This document shows positions 48,973-58,019 of a stretch of 64,000 nt of DNA, in pieces (within the stretch, counting starts at the first letter, position 1; each line of letters opens with the position of its first letter). Location of the stretch: the NCBI GenBank assembly GCA_963705155.1, contig CAVPJC010000025.1, positions 1 through 64,000 on the forward strand, written 5' to 3'. The position numbers were made by a program, and so were the translations under genes. The notes under the pieces are model-generated. The model worked only from the letters and a program-made list of their open reading frames with translations, did not search any database and had not been told where the DNA came from. This DNA is from CAVPJC01 sp963705155 (lineage in GTDB: Bacteria > Chloroflexota > Anaerolineae > Anaerolineales > UBA4823).

Positions 48973-50259
48973 TTAGCGATTTTGCCAGCCGGGTACTGGC
49001 CAGTTCACTTTGTTTGTGGCCAGATCAGCCGGCCAGACCGGCACCTGATTCTGCGACTGAATTTGGAGAACAACAACCAATGGATTTTTTACATAACCTG
49101 TCTCGTTGAAAGCGATCCCATCGGGGAACATGAAATTCCACGGGCCTTCCTTGAATTCGGTAGTCCGCAGTGTTTCAGCTAATGCCTTCGGGTCAAGGGA
49201 GCAGCTTTTTTCCAGGGCTGCCGCCAGCAGGTGCGTGGTGGCATACGTGGTGGCTGTCGCGCCAGATAATGGATAACCGTATTTCGCTTCAAACTTGGCA
49301 TTGACTGCCTGGCTGTCGCCAACAGCTACCTTGGGCGACCAGGCTTCTGCAAAGGTGATCCCTTCGGAAAGGTCTTGCAGATCTTTCATGAAGGTCGGAT
49401 CGGCCATACCGCCGCCCGGATTAAGCATACCCATCTTTGGCCAGTAATTCAAAGACTGCATCTGCCGGATAAGCAAAATGGCATCTGGGGCGTTGGCAAT
49501 CGCAAACACCACGTCCGGGTCTGCGTTTTTGATCTTCAAGATCGCATCCGATAGGTCAGGCGATCCGGACTGGTAAACGACCTCGTCCAGCAATTCCAGA
49601 CCTGCAGCCGGAACCGACACTGCATAGGCCTTTTTGGCTTCTTCACCGATGGTGATGTTTGAGGTCAAACTGACTGCTGTTTTGGCTCCCATATCTTTAG
49701 CGAATTGGGAGGTGACCTGTGCATAGCTTTCCAGGGCCACGCGCGTCTTGAAGACGTATTTTAGCCCACGGCCAGTAATGCTCCCCGCAATGGCGTTCGG
49801 AACGAGGAAGGGCACTTCATATTTCTCAGCGATCTCGGTTGTGGGCAGCGTCACTCCCGAATGGAAGGCGCCCATGACTGCAATGACTTTCTCATTGGTG
49901 ATGAGCCGCTCAGTCTCCGAGTTTCCGGCTTCCGGTTTACCCTGGCTGTCTCCCGGAACGAGCACCAATTGCGCGCCGTCAAGGCATTGGATTCCACCGG
50001 CAGCGTTGATTTCATCAACTGCAAGCTGGTGAGCGTCCATGTGGTGCTGTCCTTCCAAGGCATCCTGCCCGGTTATCGGTAGAAGAACACCCACCTTCAC
50101 AGGTTCTGCAGCGCTGGCTGCCGGCGCCTGGGTGGCTGCCGGTTGTGCTTGAGGTGCTGTGGTGGCTGCAGGCTCAGCAGTAGGCGCAGCGCAACTCCCC
50201 ATCAGCAAGCTGAGTAACACAAAAACGGATACGATCACTAGGGAAAATTTGGATTTCAT
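48973..50259 (-). CDS. LivK-like lipoprotein substrate-binding protein
   Basis: I start at ATG 50259 because GGAGG lies 5 bases ahead. A lipobox (LLMGSC) near residue 23 and an Ala/Pro/Thr linker lead to a type I periplasmic-binding fold: VKVGVLLPITGQDALEG, AVDEINAAGG, VPGDSQGKPE, AFHSGVTLPTTEIAEKY. Known homologues bind branched-chain amino acids, amides, urea or aromatic acids. Its place ahead of a ring-opening amidohydrolase suggests a ureide or hydantoin, by inference. Confidence 0.9.
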   Translation of the reverse strand: MKSKFSLVIVSVFVLLSLLMGSCAAPTAEPAATTAPQAQPAATQAPAASAAEPVKVGVLLPITGQDALEGQHHMDAHQLAVDEINAAGGIQCLDGAQLVLVPGDSQGKPEAGNSETERLITNEKVIAVMGAFHSGVTLPTTEIAEKYEVPFLVPNAIAGSITGRGLKYVFKTRVALESYAQVTSQFAKDMGAKTAVSLTSNITIGEEAKKAYAVSVPAAGLELLDEVVYQSGSPDLSDAILKIKNADPDVVFAIANAPDAILLIRQMQSLNYWPKMGMLNPGGGMADPTFMKDLQDLSEGITFAEAWSPKVAVGDSQAVNAKFEAKYGYPLSGATATTYATTHLLAAALEKSCSLDPKALAETLRTTEFKEGPWNFMFPDGIAFNETGYVKNPLVVVLQIQSQNQVPVWPADLATNKVNWPVPGWQNR

Positions 50260-50839
50260 TTGCTCCTCCATATAATGTTCAATCATAGAACAAAAAACAA
50301 TCATTATTGATTTGTTCTGTTGTATCAAGGACCCCAATTCAATACGAAAAAACCAGGGGTAGTATTTTAATGTGAGATCGATATGCGGGAATTTTGGGAT
50401 GACTTTGTAGCTAATCCACCTCCTTACAAGACACAGACCAGAGTTTGAACCAGAGTTACCTGCTTGAAAATCTAAGACTATTACCGGTAAGGTGGAACGC
50501 TATCTTGAATTTTTTCTAACCTGTCAACCTGTCAACCTGTATGACAGGTATACTAGGATTATATCAAAAGATTTGCATCGAGTTAAGTATTAATCTCTCA
50601 CTCATATCATTCTTTTCCACTCAAATCACGGTCGATACCGCTTTCATGAATTTTCACAATCGAACACTCGCCGTTCTACCCGGCCACTTGCCCCCAGCCT
50701 GCGAAGCGAAGCAATCCCCCTCTTTGCAGGTCGGGCGTCCCAATGCCCGGCCGCCCTCTTTCCGGCCGCCCAACATGCCCCCAAAATTCGTGGCCGGCCG
50801 CTGGAGTCCAGCGAGCCTGAGAAAAGAAGAGCATTAACT
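50260..50839. other. Gap between livK-like gene and LuxR regulator
   Basis: About 580 bases. It holds the candidate operator at 50535 and an AT-rich stretch (50505-50620). 50690-50820 is GC-rich with GCGAAGCAATC and short palindromes, like other dispersed intergenic repeat fragments. No supported gene. Confidence 0.5.
50535..50549. promoter_or_regulatory. Candidate GntR/FCD operator upstream of the ureide cluster
   Basis: ACCTGTATGACAGGT is a perfect 6-3-6 inverted repeat with the core GT-N3-AC typical of FadR/FCD regulators. Two direct CTGTCAAC copies sit beside it at 50521-50536. It lies about 280 bases upstream of the livK-like start. Confidence 0.5.
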
Positions 50840-53328
50840 TTATGCGTTCAGCTCGTTCTGGATGGCCTCAATGGATGGAAGCCTTGTGCCCGCATTCCAG
50901 GCGGTCTCAAACGTCTCCGCTCCGAGGCGATCATGCAGCGCGCTCAGCAAGGCGTCATAATTGGGTTTGTCTGCGGTGTTGATGGGTGAGTTCACTTCAC
51001 GCCGTACGCGCGCAGCCCCACCCAGGATACGGGCAGACTTTTCTAAATCCCCATTCTGGAAAGCCAGTTCAGCCAGCTTCTCCAGGCACCAGGTTACGCC
51101 GTCATTGTCTCCGATCTCCTGCCGGATGGACAGGCTTCTTCCCAAATGTTGCCTCGCCTGTTTGATAATTTCCCAGCTTTATCTCCGCCCAGCCCAGCGC
51201 ACCCAGGGCCATACCCATCACCCATTTATCCCGTGCCTCTTCGGCCAGCTTCAAACCCCTCTCCAGATAAACTTTGCCCTTCTCGGGATCACCCTGGCGA
51301 ACGGCCAGCTCACCCATATCTTGCAGCAAATCGCAGTTGTACCTGCCAATCCTTTGGCTTAGCACAAGCGCCGTTTCCAGGTAATTCCAGGCTGGCTCGT
51401 ATTTGCCGAGACGACCCAGGGCAATCCCCATCATATAGTTGGAGAAGAAAACCCCCTCCGGGTGATCAATCTCATCCACAATTGCCAACGCTTGGCGGGC
51501 ATGTTCAACAGCAATCCGGGCGTTTCCAAATTTAAACTCAGTAGTCGCCAGGCTGTTCAGAACATCAGATTTACCGCTCAGACCCTGCGGGCCAAGTTTT
51601 TCAAAGATCGCCCGGCTCTCTTCCAATAAGGACCGCAAGGCTATTTCATCACCCTGATGAAAGGCCAGCCATGCGTTATGGTAGAGGAGCTGGGCACGTT
51701 CCAGGGTCAATCCGGTAAGGCCCGGCGTGGCGAGAATCTTTGCAAAACGACCGCGGCCTTCTTCCAGAAAACCCCGCCATTTCCAGAATTCGGCAAGATT
51801 TTTCGCCAGGCGAAAACACAGGCTGCTGTCGACGCGCTCGGTCAGGCTCCATTCCAAAGCTGCCCGCAGATTATCGTGCTCGGCTTCAATCCGGTTGGTC
51901 CAATCGATCCGGTCGAGTTCGGTGAGAATGGAGGCTCTACTTTTCGGCCGTTTTCAGAAAATATGCCAGATGTCTAGTCTTCAACGCTGCGATTTCGCCG
52001 GAGGCGTTTAATTTATGGAGTGCAAAGCGGTAGATGGTTTCCAGAAACCGGTAGCGCACTTTTTCGGACTGCCAGCGATCGACTACCACCAGGGATTTCT
52101 CAATGAGCTGAGCCAGCAAGTTGAAAACATCGGGGGATTCGATTTGCCCACCTGCACAAACTTCTTCGGCTGCCTCCAGAGACCAGCCGCCAACAAATAC
52201 AGCCAGGCGGTTCAGGAGTAAACGCTCCTGCGTGTTTAGCAAAGTGTAGCTCCATTCGATGCAGGCCTGTAGAGATTGGGTACGCGGCAGGGCGGTACGA
52301 TCCGTGTGACCGAGCAGTGGGACACTGTCATCCAGGCGCGCCGCGATCTCCGCGACAGACAGCATTTTGACCCTGGCAGCCGCCAGCTCGATCGCCAGTG
52401 GTAAACCATCCAGCCGGCGGCACACATTCACGACCGCAGATGAATTGGCATCTGTCACCGAAAAATCAGGGAGAACTGCCTGGGCACGCTCGATAAAAAG
52501 GCTGACAGCTTCATATCCAACCAGCTCATCCAGCAGGAGCGCATGATCGAGATCAGGGACAGGCAGCGGATCGATTGGGTAAGATACCTCGCCGGTAATT
52601 CCCAACAACTCCCGGCTGGTCGCGAGAATGGATACGCCGGGACAGGACTGTAAGATCGCCGCAGACAGCCGCGCACAGGCGTCGATTAAATGCTCGCAAT
52701 TATCCAACAACAACAGGATCGTCTTTGACTGAAGGTAAGTGGTCAAATTCGTGAGCGTGAGGGAAGCCCTGCTTTCGGTGAGCCCTAGTGCAGCAGCAGC
52801 CGTCTGCAGCACCAGGAGCGGGTCGCTCAGCGGGGCAAAATCAATCAGCCAGGCGCCATCCGGAAATTTATCCACCAGATCGAGGGCAGTCTGAATTGCC
52901 AGGCGAGTCTTGCCCACGCCGCCTGGCCCGGTCAACGTGACCAGCCGGACCTTCTTTTGAAGACCGGCATTCGCCTGCAAGAGCGCAGGAGAGAGCCAGC
53001 GCTTGATCCGGTCGATTTCCTTTTCACGCCCAAGCAAACTCTTCAGCTGGAGCGGCAAGTTATGCGAGGGGTGAATTTTCTCCTTACCTGGTAAGGTCGC
53101 GGGCAGCTCCAACAGGGAAGACTGGCGGGCAAAAGCGGCGGCCTGAGCCCGGCTGTTGACCCCCAACTTGCTGAAAATCTGTTTGTTATACCATTTGACG
53201 GTTTCGACCGATAGAAAAAGCTTTTGAGCGATCTCGCGGTTTGATAACCCATCCGAAATCAGTCCAAGGATCTCGGTCTCGCGATGGTTGAGCGGTTCGC
53301 TCCAGGTTTGTGTCAGAAAATCATTCAT
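50840..53328 (-). CDS. LuxR-HTH/NB-ARC/TPR regulator with N-terminal HTH, two frameshifts
   Basis: The helix-turn-helix is at the N-terminus (LNHRETEILGLISDGLSNRE, VETVKWYNKQIFSKLGV), unlike the 6782 gene, which has it at the C-terminus. Then Walker A GPGGVGKTRLA, Walker B TILLLLDNCEHL, the ATPase sensor motif ILATSRELLGITGE, GLPLAIELAAARV, and a TPR part (about residues 470-800) joined across frame changes near 51930 and 51150. Domain order and motifs match NB-ARC-type signalling ATPases that control transcription. Ligand and targets are unknown. Confidence 0.85.
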
Positions 53329-53464
53329 CCCACTCAGAATATTCTATCACCAATCGTACGAATACCACCCTAGTTCCCCACTTAATGGGGGTGACTGCCA
53401 CCCCGCCAGCTTGCTATGATCATTTCATCAGTCAAGCAGATCGCTGAAAGGTAAAGGTGCAGTG

Positions 53465-53719
53465 ATGAAACAATTTGAAGAATTAGCCCGAATTCGTGTC
53501 AACGAGGCCATCCAAAATGGCCTTCGAGCACAGCAAATCCATCGAGCTCTGGCTGAAAGGCGAAAAGATCAATCCATCCCGGTGAATCTGGCGGTCGTGC
53601 AGGGTCCTCTCACGCTCAAGGAGAAGGTTTTACAACTCACAACGCTGTTCAATAAAATCCACCACAAGGCAGTCCTGGCGATAACAAAGGAGGTGATGTT
53701 TCTGCTAAAAATCCATTAG
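53465..53719 (+). CDS. Small hypothetical protein
   Basis: 84 residues, mostly helical and basic (RVNEAIQNGLRAQQIHRALA, ERRKDQSIPVN). The ATG follows AAAGGTG. I recognise no family. It is divergent from the LuxR/NB-ARC gene. It may be real but could be a chance frame. Confidence 0.4.
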   Translation: MKQFEELARIRVNEAIQNGLRAQQIHRALAERRKDQSIPVNLAVVQGPLTLKEKVLQLTTLFNKIHHKAVLAITKEVMFLLKIH

Positions 53720-53917
53720 GTTGATCCATCCATTAACGAAATGAACTGGAAGTGGAAGCGTTGGTTTTCATTCCCACTCCAAATGAGAGACTGCTGCTCT
53801 GAGCAGTTGAAAATATGGCGCCAGCACTTGTCTGGATCTGGAAGGGAATTCCTTCGGGCATGTTCCGTAATTGGAACCCGAATGTTTCCTGCAAAAATTA
53901 TTTAGGAGGATTTACAA

Positions 53918-54168
53918 ATGCCGCTCTACATGGATATTCACACGAAGGTCGAAGGCGTCACCGCTGAGGCGGTTGCCGGCGCACACCTGCTGGACCTGGG
54001 AGTCCAGGGAAAATACGGGTCCGCTACGTCAAATACTGGCTGGACGAGGGCAGCGGGACGATATTCTGCCTGGTCGATGCCCCCAACAAGGAAGCTGCCG
54101 AGCAAGTCCACCGCGAGGCGCATGGCCTGGTTGCAGATGAGATCCACGAGGTCTCTGAATACTCGTAA
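53918..54168 (+). CDS. DUF4242 (SCO4226-like) small protein, one frameshift
   Basis: AGGAGGATTTACAA precedes ATG 53918. It reads PLYMDIHTKVEGVTAEAVA, AHLLDLGVQGKYG, then in the next frame VRYVKYWLDEGSGTIFCLVD and HREAHGLVADEIHEV. Restoring a fourth G at 54017-54019 joins the frames, so this is a homopolymer undercall. A family member from Streptomyces (SCO4226) binds nickel; the role here is unknown. Confidence 0.85.
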
Positions 54169-54373
54169 GCGAGACAACGAGCTTTGATGTCATTGCGAGT
54201 AACTCCACAGCGCTCCGCGCAGTTCATTCTGGAGGAAACTGGGAGGTAGCGGATAGAATAAGGGCCAGTCCAGACAGCTAAGACCGGCCCGGCACTGGTG
54301 TTTTTGAACCCGATTGCGAGTATGGTTCCGATCATGCGTGGTTTATTCATTGGTGGCCCGCTAGGGACCCCGT

Positions 54374-55811
54374 TTAGGAGCGTACATAACCTTTCGATGA
54401 TCGGGTCTGGACCATCTCTTCTTCAGGAGTAGTGAGCGATGGCCAAACAGAAGCGTCAGATTAGGATGAAAGTTCAGGTGAATGCGTTGGAGCAGATCAA
54501 CCGTCATGCGGCTGGGATCGATATTGGAGCGGAAGAAATCTACGTCGCCGTGCCTCCCGACCAAGACCCCGAGAGCGTCCGCTCGTTTCCGACCTTCACC
54601 GCCGATCTGCGTCGCGTGGCGGTATGGCTGAAGGCGTGTCAGGTCGATACGGTCGCCATGGAAGCCACCGGTGTGTACTGGGTGCCGCTCTACGAGCTCT
54701 TGGAAGGAGAAGGCTTTCAAGTCTGCCTGGTGAATGCCCGCCATTTGAAGAATGTGCGCGGGCGCAAGACGGATGTATTGGACTGCCAATGGATCCAGCA
54801 GTTGCACACCTATGGCTTGTTGAGCCCGTCTTTCCGACCCCCCGAGCAGATTGTGGCCATCCGCAGCCTGGTGCGCCATCGCGAGATGCTGGTGCAGTAC
54901 CGTTCGGCGCATATCCAGCACATGCAAAAGGCGCTGACCTTGATGAATGTGCGCCTGACCAACGTGCTCAGTGATATCACCGGGGTGACCGGGTTGAAGA
55001 TTATCCGCACCATCCTGGCGGGGGAGCGCAATCCCAGGCAGTTGGCGCAATTTCGCGATGAGCGTTGCAAAAAGAGCGAGGCTGAGATCGCCAAATCGCT
55101 GGAAGGCAATTACAAGCGCGAGCACCTGTTTGCCCTGAAACAGGCCCTGGAACTGTATGACTTCTATGACCAGCAATTGCAGGCTTGCGATGCCGAACTG
55201 GAAGCCATGTACCAGGAATTTGAGCCCCCAGAAAACCCCGGTACTCCTCCACCTGCACCTCGCACCCAAAAGCGGCGCAAGAACCAGGCTCATTTTGATC
55301 TGGCTCCCGCCCTCTATCGCCTGACGGGAGTCGATTTGACCCAGATCGATGGCGTGGACGAGTTGACCGTCCAGAAAGTGCTGAGTGAAATTGGTACCGA
55401 TATGAGCAAATGGCCTACAGTGAAACACTTTGCTTCCTGGCTGCGTTTGTGCCCCAACAACAAGATCACCGGCGGCAAGGTGATCCAGACCGGCGTCCAG
55501 CCGACCAAGAACCGCGCCAACGCTGCTTTGCGGGTCGCCGCAGCCAGCCTGATGACCAGTGACAGCGCCTTGGGCGCTTATTTCCGCCGCAAGCGCGCTC
55601 GATTGGGGACACCAGCAGCGATTACCGCTACTGCCCACAAACTGGCCCGGATCATCTACTTTATGTTGAAGGAGCATATGCCTTATCATGATTTTGGCGC
55701 CGATTATTATGAACAACAATATCGTGCTCGTGTGTTGCGCTCTCTGAACCGTCGGGCTGCCATGTTGGGCTTTCGCTTGGAGCCTGCGGTTTCAGCAGTT
55801 TCTTAGGAGCG
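54374..55811 (+). mobile_element. IS110-family insertion sequence
   Basis: Contains a full-length DEDD transposase gene. TTAGGAGCG occurs at both edges (54374-54382 and 55803-55811), the right copy covering the transposase stop. Elements of this family lack long terminal inverted repeats, so the exact ends are uncertain. Flanks at 54188 (GTCATTGCGAG) and about 55893 (CTCGCAATGAC) are inverted copies of a dispersed intergenic repeat, so the element may have inserted into one. Confidence 0.75.
54439..55806 (+). CDS. IS110-family transposase
   Basis: 455 residues. N-terminal DEDD RuvC-like domain: AAGIDIGAEEIYVA, VAMEATGVYW and VRGRKTDVLDCQWIQQL. C-terminal Transposase_20 domain: LTGVDLTQIDGVDELTVQK, SWLRLCPNNKITGGKV, and a serine nucleophile region near RVAAASLMTSDS. 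The gene is intact, so the element may be active. Confidence 0.93.
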   Translation: MAKQKRQIRMKVQVNALEQINRHAAGIDIGAEEIYVAVPPDQDPESVRSFPTFTADLRRVAVWLKACQVDTVAMEATGVYWVPLYELLEGEGFQVCLVNARHLKNVRGRKTDVLDCQWIQQLHTYGLLSPSFRPPEQIVAIRSLVRHREMLVQYRSAHIQHMQKALTLMNVRLTNVLSDITGVTGLKIIRTILAGERNPRQLAQFRDERCKKSEAEIAKSLEGNYKREHLFALKQALELYDFYDQQLQACDAELEAMYQEFEPPENPGTPPPAPRTQKRRKNQAHFDLAPALYRLTGVDLTQIDGVDELTVQKVLSEIGTDMSKWPTVKHFASWLRLCPNNKITGGKVIQTGVQPTKNRANAALRVAAASLMTSDSALGAYFRRKRARLGTPAAITATAHKLARIIYFMLKEHMPYHDFGADYYEQQYRARVLRSLNRRAAMLGFRLEPAVSAVS

Positions 55812-55958
55812 CTCTTCGCGAAGCAATCGGATTGCCGCAATCACCTGAGCTGAAATTGGGTTTGCTTCGGCGGGCAAAATTCGCCCGTCTCGCAATGACA
55901 AATCGTTATCCCGTAATCATGTAACCTATAAATTTTACTGACGAACAAGGAGAAAATC

Positions 55959-56336
55959 ATGTTGAAAATTCGGAACTTTTTACTGCCTGCTGTTTTGGTG
56001 CTCGTCCTGACTCCCGTATTCCGGTTTGTGAGCGCCAAAACGGAAGTCATTTCCAATCCTTCCATGGATCCAGCCAGCGCGATACGTGGCAAAACCGAAT
56101 CGATCCATCCGCTTGAAGCGCCCGGTACATCCAACCCCGCCAGGCTGGATGCGTGCGCCGATATGCTGGAGGGAGTTGGGAGTGTCGTTGCCTGTCGTAA
56201 TCCGGGCCGAATTGCTACCCGACCTGAAGCGCCCGGTCCGGCATACCCTGCCAGGTTTGGTGAGTGCGTCGACATGCCGGGCGTAGTTGGGAGCGTCGTT
56301 GCCTGTCGTAACGCCAGCCAGATACCCGTTCCATGA
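55959..56336 (+). CDS. Small exported protein with two 37-residue repeats
   Basis: 125 residues. A signal peptide (LLPAVLVLVLTPVFRFVSA) is followed by two imperfect tandem copies (about residues 52-88 and 89-125) that share EAPG...PAR, then C-x-DM, then GSVVACRN. Each copy has two cysteines, so a disulfide-bonded fold is possible. AAGGAGAAAATC precedes the ATG. I recognise no family. Confidence 0.6.
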   Translation: MLKIRNFLLPAVLVLVLTPVFRFVSAKTEVISNPSMDPASAIRGKTESIHPLEAPGTSNPARLDACADMLEGVGSVVACRNPGRIATRPEAPGPAYPARFGECVDMPGVVGSVVACRNASQIPVP

Positions 56337-56446
56337 AGGCTTCATCCTGCGCAGACAGGAGGAAGGGACCATGCATAAAGGTCGCACGCAACCGGGTGCC
56401 GAAACCCAGCGACAGGGATCGAAAATAGCAACATATGCAATTTCAC

Positions 56447-56484
56447 ACCTCGCACTTTTGGATAGCACCCCGAAAGTGCGAGGT
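56447..56484. terminator. Inverted repeat between convergent genes
   Basis: ACCTCGCACTTT (56447-56458) pairs perfectly with AAAGTGCGAGGT (56473-56484) around a 14-base loop. It lies where the small exported gene and the regulator converge and may end transcripts from both sides, though no long T run follows. Confidence 0.5.
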
Positions 56485-56541
56485 CCAGGTTCTGGAATAT
56501 CTGAGAAATGCTGCGAAGCTCATCCGTGTTCGAATGGTCGC

Positions 56542-56775
56542 TCAACCGCCGCCAGGTGTTTCCTTCTTCCACTCCACCAGCGCCTGGAAAACCGTCACAT
56601 TCCCGCGCATCTGCGCCGTCACATAATCCACCCCCGGCCCGCGTGCATCGGTTTTGCGCCGCAACGTCAGCACATCCCCGCACTTGCTCTCCACCTTGAA
56701 CCAGGTCACCCCGTTAAAACGGACCATCCGCTCATTAATACCGGCATCCAAGGCCTGCCCCGTCCAGGCCACGAC
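56542..56775 (-). CDS. Possible small ORF downstream of the MEDS regulator
   Basis: About 77 codons from a GTG (or 61 from ATG 56727) read AWTGQALDAGINER, then FNGVTWFKVESKCGDVLTLR. It continues just beyond the regulator stop in another frame, so it may be a separate small gene or a frame-shifted extension. No family recognised. Confidence 0.3.
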   Translation of the reverse strand, partial: VVAWTGQALDAGINERMVRFNGVTWFKVESKCGDVLTLRRKTDARGPGVDYVTAQMRGNVTVFQALVEWKKETPGGG

Positions 56776-56783
56776 GATGAAAT

Positions 56784-57538
56784 TTAATTCACAGCCATGC
56801 GCATCAGCATCGGGTTTTGCTTCGTCAATAACAAGATGCCGTGGTGATGAGCGGAGAGGTTTAATAAATGGGTGGTGCCCTCGGCTACCAGCGGGGTCGT
56901 GATGCAGGGGCACAGGATAATCCCCGGCAGCCGGCACAATACATCGTGCAGTTGTGACTCGTAGGCGAAAAAAGATCCCAATTATCCTGCCACTGATCCA
57001 GCAGATGTGAGCCGGAACCCCAGAAGGGTTGTCCTTTCCAGTCATTCGCTTGCATCGTCCAGATATCCAGGACGCCCTGGGCGCCCCTGGAGTGGTAGGC
57101 ATCCCAGAAATTGTAAATTGCGAATTTGCCATTGCGCTCCAATACATCCACCGGTATACCTGCATTGGTGTATCGCTGGCGCACAACGTCTGGTTGCTGC
57201 CACCAGCAACCTTTCATGATCGGCATACCTAGATCTAGGGCTGTCTTAAAGAATTCGATCTCCAAATCGTACACCTTTTCGGGGTCGGTGAGCATCACCA
57301 TCAGATGCTCGGGGGCGCTCAACTGGCGGCGAAATATATCTCGCAAACATGTCGATTGTGCCGGACCGCTGTTGCGGTTGAGGCGAAGATATTCAGCCAG
57401 GTCTCGCTGGCCGATTCGCCATTCATGACCAACCTTAATCGCGCCGATCTTGCCTTCCCTGCACCAGCGATAGACGGTATTCGGATCGACTTGCAGGTAC
57501 CCCGCCACATCGGTTGTCGTTAACAGGCGATTGAGCAT
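56784..57538 (-). CDS. HTH (excisionase-type) regulator with MEDS-like sensory domain, one frameshift
   Basis: ATG 57538 follows GGAGGG. Residues 1-55 are a MerR/excisionase-type helix-turn-helix (LLTTTDVAGYLQVDPNTVYRW, GKIGAIKVGHEWRI). The rest (HLMVMLTDPEKVYDLEIEFF, GCWWQQPDVVRQRYTNAGIP, FAIYNFWDAY, CRLPGIILCPCITTP) resembles MEDS, the DcmR-type sensory domain found in methylotrophs and methanogens. The frame changes near 56985. Its place next to corrinoid methyltransferase genes supports a role in sensing a methyl substrate. It probably binds the operator at 57571-57627. Confidence 0.75.
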
Positions 57539-57570
57539 GATGCCCTCCTGGTTCCCGTGAGGAATAATTC

Positions 57571-57627
57571 ATTGTATGGTTGTGTATGATTATGTATGTT
57601 GAAACCACAGTGAGTATAACATACAAT
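57571..57627. promoter_or_regulatory. Ten-base-phased operator array
   Basis: Three direct copies of a TGTATG core recur every 10 bases (57572-57578, 57581-57588, 57591-57598), and an inverted CATACAAT lies at 57620-57627. Phasing by one helical turn puts all copies on one face. Sits between the divergent MEDS regulator and the methyltransferase operon, a natural site for the regulator. Confidence 0.65.
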
Positions 57628-57699
57628 GATTTTGAGCTAAAAAGACTGATCAAAGTCCTTCAAAAACATCAGCAGCAATATTCAGAAACCGATTCCCGA

Positions 57700-57850
57700 C
57701 AATCGAACACAAACGAGGAAGCCGGTGAAAATCCGGCGCTGTCCCGCAACTGTGAACCCAGTTTCACCTGGGAAGCCAGGAACTCGACCGGATGTGGTTC
57801 TGCTCGAGAGAGGCATGCACTACAGCAACTGACTGTGGTGCATTTTTGAT
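57700..57850 (+). ncRNA. Cobalamin riboswitch
   Basis: Core matches the adenosylcobalamin/cobalamin riboswitch: GAGGAAGCCGGTGAAAATCC (57715-57734), GCGCTGTCCCGCAACTGTGA (57736-57755) and a B12-box-like GGAAGCCAGGAACTCGACC (57771-57789). It is on the plus strand, ahead of the corrinoid methyltransferase operon, and its own terminator overlaps the 3' end. Confidence 0.93.
57815..57847 (+). terminator. Riboswitch expression-platform terminator
   Basis: ATGCACTACAG (57815-57825) pairs with CTGTGGTGCAT (57833-57843), 11 bp with one G-U, a 7-base loop and TTTTT. A regulated transcription terminator about 45 bases before the first downstream start codon. Confidence 0.8.
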
Positions 57851-57886
57851 TTAACACTCGAGGCACCCCAGTACGGAGGAGCAAGT

Positions 57887-57910
57887 ATGGATTATTCACA
57901 AATGATATAA
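57887..57910 (+). CDS. Very short leader ORF (7 codons)
   Basis: ATG with CGGAGGAGCAAGT upstream encodes MDYSQMI and stops. The strong ribosome site for so short a frame suggests a leader peptide or remains of a broken gene; a frame change after codon 7 would continue LSIIQPDALLEKTPDPIGK into the corrinoid gene. Confidence 0.3.
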   Translation: MDYSQMI

Positions 57911-58019
57911 CTTTCTATCATCCAGCCTGATGCGCTTTTAGAGAAAACACCTGACCCTATTGGCAAATTGAAATCGTCTTTGTGCGCTAATGGAGACTCA
58001 TCACAAGGAGAAAATAGCA

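Noticed and set aside
54361..55719. A 452-codon minus-strand frame over the IS110 element
   Set aside because: Antisense of the transposase, which has the DEDD motifs.
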